A model generated the notes under the pieces. It was not told the origin of the DNA. It did not search any database and saw nothing but the letters and a program-made list of their open reading frames with translations. A DNA stretch of 64,000 bases from a virus: the IMG/VR virus record IMGVR_UViG_3300046002_004029, positions 1-64,000 of that record; one strand, written 5' to 3'. Positions 57,136 to 64,000 of this stretch are shown piece after piece. The translations under genes were made by a program, and so were the position numbers. Within the stretch, counting starts at the first letter, position 1; every line of letters begins with the position of its first letter.

Positions 57136-59547
57136 TTATTCAAACAAACCTGTACCTAATCCACTTAGGTTATCAAAGTTGGATTCAAAATCTTTAGGCA
57201 TTGAATCATTCTGTCTCTGGTCTATTAATTGACTTTGTTGAGTGCCTTGCATTTTTATTCTTTTATCTTTACGATTTTCAATATCATCAACTTTTTGTTT
57301 TTGATTTTGCATTTCCGCAGTGGCTAGTTGCATCTTGTAATTAAACTCCTCTGCCATTAATTGTTTCTTTATAATCAATTCTTGTTGGAGTCGTTGTATT
57401 TCAAAATTAGATTTGGCTTGTTCAATCTGTATTTGTGTTTGCGCTAACGCTTGTTGCTTTTGTACTTCGGCCATTGCAGCGCTTTCCGCCGCTTGTGCAT
57501 TAAGTTGATTTTGCATTTCCATATTAGCTTGTTGGGCTTGTTGCAATTGTTCCGCTTTCCTCTTACGTCGATATTTCAAAGACTGATTAGCTAATTTTAA
57601 ATTCTTAATCTGTCGTATATCAATTACATCCTCCAAATCTATTCCTCCAGTCTGTAACGCTATCTGTATATTTTGTTCTAGTTGAGCTTTTTCTTCTTCG
57701 TCCGGCTCTATTTCTAAAAATATGCCAAAGTCGTGTAAATTAAGTGCAGATAGTTCTTTTAATGTTTCAACATTAAATATTGATATACTCTGTTTTAATG
57801 ATTCTGCTGTTAATGGAAATTGTAAAGCGTCTGCTACTCTTAAAGAAATATTTTCACAAAATCTTAATGTAAGGTATTGACTAGACTGGTTTATATGCCT
57901 AGTAGCAGTGTTTGAACTTGCTGCCGCCATTTTTTGTAAACCAACTAATGAATCTGGATCTGGCATACTTGCATCTCTCGCTTCATTGAGTCCAGTAACA
58001 TCCCTTATCATTTGCAAATAATACTGGTACGTTGAAATTAATGATTGTATTTTAGCTCCACCCGACGACGTTTGTAGTTCCTGAATTGGCACCTTGCCGG
58101 GGTTCCCAGATCCATCCTGGGTCATAGACCTACCAACAATACTACCAGTTTGGAAATACATATTAAGGGCTTCCGCTGCATTATAATTTGTACCATTGCC
58201 TAAGTCAACCTCTGATAATCCATCAACATCCACAAATACACCATCAGGTACCATTCTGGATAATACTTGTTGTAATTTTAAATGTGTTAGTTGAATCATA
58301 TCTGCAAAACCAGTAATTCTACTAACCGTAGACTCAATATTACCTTTATACATTCTTGGTGCGCAAATAACATAATTCATCTCTACTTTCGTAGTATCTG
58401 CGCCGGATCTTGTCATATTTTCAGCAAGTTCCCACTTTAGCATTTTTTTATGCCCCAATATTTTAGCTCCAGAATATAATACTTCTATTGATCTAGAAAT
58501 AGTTGTAAAGTTATCACTAGGAGGTGGGTTGAACGCATCAGTTTTTTGTAATGCTTTTTCAAGACCTGTATCGGTTTGTTTTATTTTAAAAACCTGGTTT
58601 GCATAAGTAAGATATTCAAAATATAATACCTGCACATTTGATCCTTTATAATCCTGTCCACTCCAGTTATTTATATAGTTACGATCACCTGGATACTTCT
58701 CTATTTCTAATAAGTCTTCTTCAGTTAAATCGGGGAATTGTTTTTTTAATTCTTCTAAACTTATTGATTTAGCTTCACCTACATAATACAAGTCTTCAAA
58801 ATATGGGTCTTCTGTATAAGAATATACTAAGTTTGCTGGATCAACATATTCAAGTTTAATACCTTCCGCTTTTGTAAAACTTGTTTTACCGGAAGCAATA
58901 CCTAAAGTAACTAAATCGTAGTTTAATCTTTTATTAAGCAAATTATATTTATTCCTGGCTAATACACTATTTATTACTTCTTCTTCCGCTATTTCAACAG
59001 ACTCTTTGTAACTTAGTTGTAAACGCAGTTGTAGTTCATCGTCGTCTTGCGGTAATGAGTCAGGATCAGCGGTACTAAAAAGGTTTACACCATACTGTTC
59101 TTTTACTTGTGAAAAATATGCTTTGTTTTGCATATCTTTAATCATATTCTGAGCAAATGTTGTTTTCTTGTTTATCGATTCAGGATCTTGCGCATAAGCG
59201 TTAATCTCAAATTCTTTTGCTGATATGCCATTTACCATAATATCCACAAATTTTGGTATAACAGGTACAACCTTCCAGTCTAAATTTAAGTAAGATAAAT
59301 CACCATTAATAGACAATTCATCTTTGTACTTTTTTATTGATTGTTCTCCTCTAGCATATAATCGTAGGTTATTGAACTTATTCCAATTTGAACCCCATCT
59401 ATTACCAGCGCCGAACCCAGATTTATTACCTGTAAACCATTCATTTTCAATAGCTCTCCCGACGGCTTCGCCATATTCTAAACTTTGTTTTACCTCATCT
59501 GGTACTACCTGACTTGGGAAAGAACTATTAGTATTAGTATAAATCAT
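57136..59547 (-). CDS. Portal protein (803 aa)
   Basis: An 803-residue protein, the size of crAss-like portals (about 800 aa). N-terminal NEWFTGNKSGFGAGNRWGSNWNKFNNLRLYARGEQS (about 37-72) is followed by helix-rich stem and wing parts; RDVTGLNEARDASMPDPDSLVGLQKMAAASSNTATRHINQS (about 514-554) is the conserved crown or stem segment. The C-terminal 180 residues are Gln-rich coiled coil. It forms the dodecameric DNA gate of the capsid vertex. It follows the terminase gene directly. Confidence 0.88.
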   Translation of the reverse strand: MIYTNTNSSFPSQVVPDEVKQSLEYGEAVGRAIENEWFTGNKSGFGAGNRWGSNWNKFNNLRLYARGEQSIKKYKDELSINGDLSYLNLDWKVVPVIPKFVDIMVNGISAKEFEINAYAQDPESINKKTTFAQNMIKDMQNKAYFSQVKEQYGVNLFSTADPDSLPQDDDELQLRLQLSYKESVEIAEEEVINSVLARNKYNLLNKRLNYDLVTLGIASGKTSFTKAEGIKLEYVDPANLVYSYTEDPYFEDLYYVGEAKSISLEELKKQFPDLTEEDLLEIEKYPGDRNYINNWSGQDYKGSNVQVLYFEYLTYANQVFKIKQTDTGLEKALQKTDAFNPPPSDNFTTISRSIEVLYSGAKILGHKKMLKWELAENMTRSGADTTKVEMNYVICAPRMYKGNIESTVSRITGFADMIQLTHLKLQQVLSRMVPDGVFVDVDGLSEVDLGNGTNYNAAEALNMYFQTGSIVGRSMTQDGSGNPGKVPIQELQTSSGGAKIQSLISTYQYYLQMIRDVTGLNEARDASMPDPDSLVGLQKMAAASSNTATRHINQSSQYLTLRFCENISLRVADALQFPLTAESLKQSISIFNVETLKELSALNLHDFGIFLEIEPDEEEKAQLEQNIQIALQTGGIDLEDVIDIRQIKNLKLANQSLKYRRKRKAEQLQQAQQANMEMQNQLNAQAAESAAMAEVQKQQALAQTQIQIEQAKSNFEIQRLQQELIIKKQLMAEEFNYKMQLATAEMQNQKQKVDDIENRKDKRIKMQGTQQSQLIDQRQNDSMPKDFESNFDNLSGLGTGLFE

Positions 59548-61770
59548 TTATTTTATTATTTGTGAATTATCTCCTGAATTATTATATTTTCTAAAATTTA
59601 ATGGTAACTTGTCTTTTGTAAAATTTGCTACTGGAGTATATAAATGTCTATTACAAGCCATAATAGCTAAGCCAGAGCTTATAGAGGCATCGTGTTTAGT
59701 TCTATCATTTATATTAAATCTGGACCAGTCATTTAGTGTATGTTGAAAATACATAGTGCCATACCCATCACCTATCCTTCCAATGTGATTATCAATGTGC
59801 GATTCTATAGCCGAAGCGTGTGCTTGTTTTATATCTTCACTAGAGTTTGGTATTCCACCTATTTCCTTTTCACTGACCGACAAATTATTCCACACTTTGT
59901 CTGGTCTATTCATTGAGAAACCCCTATAACCTCTTCGTTTGAAATGATATAATAGCCTTGGCTTATTATTCTCAGCAAGAATAGGCATTCCATAAAATAT
60001 ACAAGCCATTAATACATCCTCAAAAAATATCTCTGCAGTCTGTGGTCTTGCTACATATTCTAAAAAAAAATGATTGGGAGGCACATCTTCCATTGAAAAT
60101 TTAGTTAGCCCGTGTAAAGCCCCGTTTGAACCCTTACCATCAACAGTACCCGATATATCATAACTATCACAGCCAAAAGCGCCACAGTGTTCATTACCTG
60201 GAAATTTTATACCATCCTTTATTATTACACGGTTTTGCAAGTGTTTAGGTGGTGCCCAGGATATTAAAAATCTACCGTCTTTATTAGGATAGAATTCCAC
60301 TAATGTATCTTGTATTCCGTTCTGCCATTGAAAGCTTCCTCTGGTCACTACGCTAGTGTTACGTAGATCATCATTGTAATCAATTTGCTCGTATATCTTT
60401 GTAAGATTGAATAATGATTGTTTTGCTTCATCCCTAAAAGCGTGTTGCTCTGTTCTTGGAAATTGGCGATAAAATTCATTTAAAGCATCTGGATCTCCTT
60501 TCAAACCTTCCACTTCATTTTCCCAATGCTCTATAACACCATAATCTATTGTATTCCCATCTACGCCAGTGACGGCGGTTTTTGGTTTATCGAATACAGG
60601 TATGCCATAAGCATCAATAAATCCTTCGTAGGACCATTCCATAGGTATGAACAAATTATATAGTCCTGAGCTAGTCTGTCCATTGCGGTTTCTTTTTGTG
60701 ACATCGGAATTGTAGTAAAGTTTTTTAAAATTTTCTCCCCCCTTATCTAAGGCATTTGAGGTAGAGCCCATCATACACCTACCAATAATCTTACTCCCTA
60801 ACCTTAAAGTTGTTTTTGTTACCCTCCAGTTATTTAGAATGTTGTCAGGTCTCTCCCATTTGCCACTCTCGTCGTGTGCTAATAGTTTTAACTTTTCACC
60901 ATCATAGGAGTTGTCTCCTGTATTTTTCCAGTCAATCGTTGTATCAAGTCCGTCTAATTCTTCTAATTTCTCATTAGAATCTAATTTTCTTCTTGTTAAC
61001 TTAGACGCTGGTATTCTATATGCTAATTCTGTTTTAGGTCTATCCATACCATCTTGGATAGGTTTAAAAAAGAATGGGTAATTTACAGATATTGGCACTA
61101 CCTTGTCTGTAAACATTTTCTTAGCATCTGCTCCAGATTTTGATAATATACCAAACCTAGAATCACTTGATATTGTCGCTAGGTTGACTAACTCTGACGA
61201 TGCCATAAATGAGAAACCAGAACGTCTATTCTTTAAATAACATATCCCGTAACATCTTGAATCAGCTTTGCAAGCTTCCCAAAATATAAAGAATAATCTA
61301 TTCGATTCCCTAAAATTTGGCGCACCGACATCAATCTTGCTCCATTGTAGATACATATAGTGGCTACCTGTAACATATGTTGGTATTCCATTATTATAAA
61401 AAAACATACCCTCTTCACGGTATTTAAACTCGTTGTCTATATAATCATACCAACGTTCTTTAAATACATCCGGTTGTTTATTCCAATCAAAAGTACTTTT
61501 TATCTTACTTATTTCTTTTGGGAAATTCATTTGTTCCCAATATTGGTCTTCTTTTTTATTAGATCTTGAATAAACTGATTCTGATAATGGCAAAGCTATC
61601 TTTAAATTTTTAATCTCGTATATCTCACCAATCTTTCCAGTTTTACTAATAACAACCATATCATAGTCCTTATTATACCCATACTTCCATTTATTAAGGC
61701 GATTGTTTTGTTTTATAACGCTAGGCTTTATATGGTCCTTTGTTATATTATAAAGTGTTTGATCGTACAT
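59548..61770 (-). CDS. terL: Large terminase subunit (TerL, 740 aa)
   Basis: A 740-residue packaging ATPase-nuclease. The ATPase region contains LKNRRSGFSFMASSEL (about 179-194), where a Walker A-like loop lacks the usual Lys (RRSGFSF), Walker B LLAHDE (about 296-301) and a coupling motif GSTSNAL (about 335-341). The nuclease has Asp pair D535 and D538 in GCDSYDISGTVDGKGS. It cuts the concatemer and powers DNA entry into the prohead. Upstream is a candidate small terminase, downstream the portal. Confidence 0.88.
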   Translation of the reverse strand: MYDQTLYNITKDHIKPSVIKQNNRLNKWKYGYNKDYDMVVISKTGKIGEIYEIKNLKIALPLSESVYSRSNKKEDQYWEQMNFPKEISKIKSTFDWNKQPDVFKERWYDYIDNEFKYREEGMFFYNNGIPTYVTGSHYMYLQWSKIDVGAPNFRESNRLFFIFWEACKADSRCYGICYLKNRRSGFSFMASSELVNLATISSDSRFGILSKSGADAKKMFTDKVVPISVNYPFFFKPIQDGMDRPKTELAYRIPASKLTRRKLDSNEKLEELDGLDTTIDWKNTGDNSYDGEKLKLLAHDESGKWERPDNILNNWRVTKTTLRLGSKIIGRCMMGSTSNALDKGGENFKKLYYNSDVTKRNRNGQTSSGLYNLFIPMEWSYEGFIDAYGIPVFDKPKTAVTGVDGNTIDYGVIEHWENEVEGLKGDPDALNEFYRQFPRTEQHAFRDEAKQSLFNLTKIYEQIDYNDDLRNTSVVTRGSFQWQNGIQDTLVEFYPNKDGRFLISWAPPKHLQNRVIIKDGIKFPGNEHCGAFGCDSYDISGTVDGKGSNGALHGLTKFSMEDVPPNHFFLEYVARPQTAEIFFEDVLMACIFYGMPILAENNKPRLLYHFKRRGYRGFSMNRPDKVWNNLSVSEKEIGGIPNSSEDIKQAHASAIESHIDNHIGRIGDGYGTMYFQHTLNDWSRFNINDRTKHDASISSGLAIMACNRHLYTPVANFTKDKLPLNFRKYNNSGDNSQIIK

Positions 61771-62045
61771 TACTTAGATCTCCCTTCCGCAAAACCTTTA
61801 AAAACTTTATCACTAGTCTCTTTTTCGCTGTCAACTAATATTTTTTGTTCTTCTTCTATTCTATTCAAAATTTCAAATGCATCAAATATCGCTAGTTTTT
61901 TAGTAGCTGCTGCATTCTTTAATTTGTCTGCGCTTAAATCATCATCCCCATTATCTAGTATAGCTTCCTCAGCTACCTTAATTAATTCAAGTACCGCTTT
62001 GTGCCCAGCTAGGATTATATTCTGTTTCGTTTCCTTTATATTCAT
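61770..62045 (-). CDS. Putative small terminase subunit (91 aa)
   Basis: A 91-residue helical, acidic protein just upstream of TerL and overlapping it by 1 nt. Its core LSADKLKNAAATKKLAIFDAFEILNRIEEEQKI (about 38-70) is a motif I recognise from proteins encoded directly before TerL in Bacteroidetes and marine phages. DNA-recognition TerS function is inferred from position and size. Confidence 0.65.
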   Translation of the reverse strand: MNIKETKQNIILAGHKAVLELIKVAEEAILDNGDDDLSADKLKNAAATKKLAIFDAFEILNRIEEEQKILVDSEKETSDKVFKGFAEGRSK

Positions 62046-62595
62046 ATTTAATTACAATATCATTAGATTTCATACAATAAAGTCGTTGATTATCTATTAT
62101 AAATTCAAATTCCCCATATGGAGTATAACCAACAAGGTCACCCTCATTTATTTTAAGCGCTTTTAAGGAACTATTACCGTATTTTAATATACCAATAAGC
62201 TTTTGTTCTTTATCTAGCTTTAAATAGTCTGTATTCCTTATTGGTTTTACAAAACATCTATCGCCAAAAGCTTTCCAGTTGCCTGAATCGCCATACATAT
62301 AAATTTGGTCGAGTGTAACAAAGAACATATCTTCCATAAAATAAGCACGACTATTTTTTTGTTCTCCTCGTATATTATAGAATCTTCTAAATACATTGTG
62401 GTGCATAATTATCTTATCACCCACTTTTATATCAGTTTTAAAAGCTAATGGTATTGCAGTTACTTCTGCTAAATTATTAACTGCCTTAAAACTTTCTATT
62501 TTCGTATTTATAATTAATTCTGTACCACCAATATTTACAGTATTGTCATATCTATAACCAACTGGTTTTACTATAAAACTGGAAAATGCTCTCAT
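61987..62595 (-). CDS. Tandem GroES-fold-like structural-region protein (202 aa)
   Basis: A 202-residue protein of two similar beta-barrel halves. Both have a barrel pattern like Cpn10: TDIKVGDKIIMHHNVFRRFYNIRG (about 54-77) in the first half and INEGDLVGYTPYGEFEFIIDNQRLYCMKSNDIVIKYE (about 149-185) in the second. This double Cpn10-like family appears before terminase in many marine phages. A role as a co-chaperonin variant for GroEL or as a head-assembly factor is inferred. It overlaps the TerS-like gene by 59 nt. Confidence 0.6.
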   Translation of the reverse strand: MRAFSSFIVKPVGYRYDNTVNIGGTELIINTKIESFKAVNNLAEVTAIPLAFKTDIKVGDKIIMHHNVFRRFYNIRGEQKNSRAYFMEDMFFVTLDQIYMYGDSGNWKAFGDRCFVKPIRNTDYLKLDKEQKLIGILKYGNSSLKALKINEGDLVGYTPYGEFEFIIDNQRLYCMKSNDIVIKYEYKGNETEYNPSWAQSGT

Positions 62596-62822
62596 TAGTA
62601 TTCTAGATCATATTCAACCGAAATAGCCATATGAAGATTAAACTTTTTCCACGGCATAACTTCTTCTCCCTTTTTAATATAAATATTATAAGAGTTGTCA
62701 GACTCATCAAACAGTATATGGGAAATCTCGTGACCACCATATACTATTTGATTTATTGAATAATGCATTGCATCATTTTTGTAGTCTGAACCGATGCTAA
62801 TTTTTCTAATTAGCTTTGACAT
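62595..62822 (-). CDS. Small conserved protein of the terminase cluster (75 aa)
   Basis: A 75-residue protein starting MSKLIRKISIGSDYKNDAMHY, with NQIVYGGHEISHILFDES and YNIYIKKGEEVMPWKKFN. I know similar proteins with GSDYKNAMHYxVGQ from other phages, beside the same double-barrel gene. Function unknown. It overlaps both neighbours, which indicates coupled translation. Confidence 0.7.
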   Translation of the reverse strand: MSKLIRKISIGSDYKNDAMHYSINQIVYGGHEISHILFDESDNSYNIYIKKGEEVMPWKKFNLHMAISVEYDLEY

Positions 62823-63060
62823 CTTCCTCTATTTTTGTAAATTCCCCTGTAGATAGGTTTATAGATACTGGACCGTATATTTCTTCCAATACTTTTTTAT
62901 ATTCTTCTACGCTTCTATTCAGTTCCGCTAGGTTATGTAGCAATCCGTGCTTTTGTGATTCTAATACACCGATATTTCCAAGAACATTTTGCAAGTCAGT
63001 TTGTTGCGTTGTTAGTTTTGTTAATTGTTCCTCAGAAATGTAATTTGTTGTTTCTTCCAT
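62806..63060 (-). CDS. Small coiled-coil protein (84 aa)
   Basis: An 84-residue helical protein with clear heptad spacing (LTKLTTQQTDLQNVLGNIGVLESQKHGLLHNLAELNRSVEEYKKVLEE in pieces) and a C-terminal YGPVSINLSTGEF strand. The GxxSIDLxTGE end is shared by small proteins next to terminase genes in other phages. Probably oligomeric. Confidence 0.65.
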   Translation of the reverse strand: MEETTNYISEEQLTKLTTQQTDLQNVLGNIGVLESQKHGLLHNLAELNRSVEEYKKVLEEIYGPVSINLSTGEFTKIEEDVKAN

Positions 63061-63091
63061 TTGATTTAATTTAATTGTTTATTTATTTTTA

Positions 63092-63454
63092 TTATGATAA
63101 TGTTAAAAGGTATTTCATTCTAGCAGCTTCCCCGGATAGTGATTGTGCCATATTACATATATCTCCAAATTTATTTGAATCACCATAAGACTCTAACTCT
63201 TTGGAAAACTTTAATACTTCATCCACTATTTTTGTAGAATCTGCTTTAGAGGAAATAGGTTCAATTTTTAATGATTGAATTCGTTTACCAGTATACCCCA
63301 TTATTTTTTCTATAACATCATCTTTGAAGCATTGTAGAAATTCATAAAACCCACCAGTTGCCTTATGCTCTGCAAAACTTCTAGTCTCCCAATGAATCAT
63401 ATGAATCTGTTCGTGGAAGAATGCTAATTTACCTGCAATCTCTTCTGTTGTCAT
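63092..63454 (-). CDS. Ferritin-like-fold phage protein, DUF5856-type (120 aa)
   Basis: A 120-residue helical protein. The motif FHEQIHMIHWETRSFAEHKATGGFYEFLQ (about 12-40) is typical of a phage family I recall as DUF5856, whose four-helix pattern resembles Dps/ferritin-like proteins. Two His and a Glu lie in positions that could bind metal, but iron storage has not been shown. It precedes the terminase cluster in the operon. Confidence 0.65.
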   Translation of the reverse strand: MTTEEIAGKLAFFHEQIHMIHWETRSFAEHKATGGFYEFLQCFKDDVIEKIMGYTGKRIQSLKIEPISSKADSTKIVDEVLKFSKELESYGDSNKFGDICNMAQSLSGEAARMKYLLTLS

Positions 63455-63468
63455 AATAATTTATTTAA

Positions 63469-63939
63469 TTATTTCCAATCTGCTATTTTAACGTTTTTTC
63501 CTGGATTTTTACTTCTAACATAAGAAGCGATCTCTTCTCTATGAGTAGGATTCATTACCCTTCCCTTTACCGTAGTGTATGTTTGAGTGGTCTCACCTGG
63601 GCCAGACGTAGACATACTACCTTTAGTTACATAATCCTTGTATTTACCTAAGTTTAATTCAACATTTTTTGTATTACTAGGCTGTGCAATAGAATTAATG
63701 CCTTCTTTTGTAAATTCAATACCAGTTGCTCCTTTAACTTGACCAATTGCGGTTTTGTTTGCGTAACTAGTATTGGTAGTTGTGGTATTACCTTCTTTTG
63801 TAGAAGTATTTGTAGAACTTAATTTTTTAACAGGAGGATCAATTAACCTGCTTGCAGTAGATCCGCTATTTAAACCTGTAGGTAATTTATCCCCCGTTTT
63901 TGGGTTATTACCTCTGCCTGGTATTTGTGTATATGCCAT
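63469..63939 (-). CDS. Thr/Asn-rich hypothetical protein (156 aa)
   Basis: A 156-residue, Thr-, Asn- and Gly-rich protein, mostly disordered (NTSTKEGNTTTTNTSYANK) with a small folded C-terminus (THREEIASYVRSKNPGKNVKIADWK). It is the most upstream complete gene of the minus-strand virion operon in the window. Likely a structural accessory protein, by location only. Confidence 0.55.
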   Translation of the reverse strand: MAYTQIPGRGNNPKTGDKLPTGLNSGSTASRLIDPPVKKLSSTNTSTKEGNTTTTNTSYANKTAIGQVKGATGIEFTKEGINSIAQPSNTKNVELNLGKYKDYVTKGSMSTSGPGETTQTYTTVKGRVMNPTHREEIASYVRSKNPGKNVKIADWK

Positions 63940-63983
63940 TTTATTTACCGTTTAATATGTTATTTTATTATTATTACACTTAT

Positions 63984-64000
63984 TTATTTCTTTTTAGTCA
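63984..64000 (-). CDS. Possible C-terminal end of the next upstream gene
   Basis: On the minus strand a frame entering from the right edge reads ...TKKK and stops at 63986-63984. A Lys-rich end and a 45-nt gap to the next gene fit the operon, but only a few codons are visible. Confidence 0.25.

Noticed and set aside
1-64000. CRISPR array, integrase, transposon or insertion sequence
   Set aside because: No regularly spaced repeat-spacer array, recombinase or transposase was found on reading both strands. Only free-standing GIY-YIG and HNH endonucleases are present as mobile genes.

Overview
The window is a 64 kb piece of a lytic tailed-phage genome with a podovirus-like virion. The likely host is a member of the Bacteroidetes, probably a flavobacterium. 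The evidence is the AT-rich sequence, start codons preceded by A-rich stretches rather than Shine-Dalgarno sites, and a structural module in the order small terminase candidate, TerL, portal, scaffold-like, major capsid, ring proteins, very large muzzle-like protein, internal proteins. That order resembles crAss-like and Cellulophaga-type podoviruses. No integrase, transposase, CRISPR array or bacterial housekeeping operon is visible. No DNA polymerase or RNA polymerase lies inside the window, so part of the genome is missing.

Layout. (1) 1-10198, minus strand: a tail-appendage, lysis and chaperonin module. It holds several small structural-type proteins, a GIY-YIG endonuclease, a long fibre-like protein, membrane proteins, a GH24 endolysin, a candidate u-spanin, and full-length GroEL and GroES homologues. 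(2) 10199-10870: a divergent intergenic region of about 670 bp with an inverted repeat, a 22-bp tandem repeat and an anomalous GC-rich, palindrome-rich stretch that may be a replication origin or structured RNA. (3) 10871-36210, plus strand: the early and middle region. It begins with about 30 very small genes of unknown function, continues through a tmRNA and a cluster of oversized tRNA-like RNAs, and then carries a sigma-70-family factor, an ERF annealing protein, a PD-(D/E)XK exonuclease, an SSB-like protein, a primase-helicase, ThyA, MazG-like proteins, a resolvase-like nuclease and a class II ribonucleotide reductase. (4) 36222-36299: a bidirectional terminator region between converging operons. 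(5) 36287-63939, minus strand: the virion genes, from a 2419-residue putative injected protein back to the terminase genes.

How it fits together. Early genes are driven by at least twelve copies of a rigid promoter-like element: TTACARTCTRRAYACG, exactly 9 nt, then TGATAATAT. Start codons usually follow about 21-27 nt later. The phage sigma factor at 26415-27179 is a candidate reader of this element. A second family, the 10-mer TGCTATACAC, is scattered about once per kilobase through the early region, always on the coding strand after 11.7 kb. It cuts across reading frames and RNA genes, which points to a DNA- or RNA-level function I cannot name. A third family, inverted repeats built on GTGACATTAGCC, sits in intergenic gaps and over one start codon.

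The strongest candidates for undescribed biology are the TGCTATACAC family, the tmRNA plus oversized tRNA-like RNA cluster (18464-21023), and the 2419-residue protein, which appears to combine a zincin motif, a sigma region-2-like segment and a PD-(D/E)XK nuclease motif.
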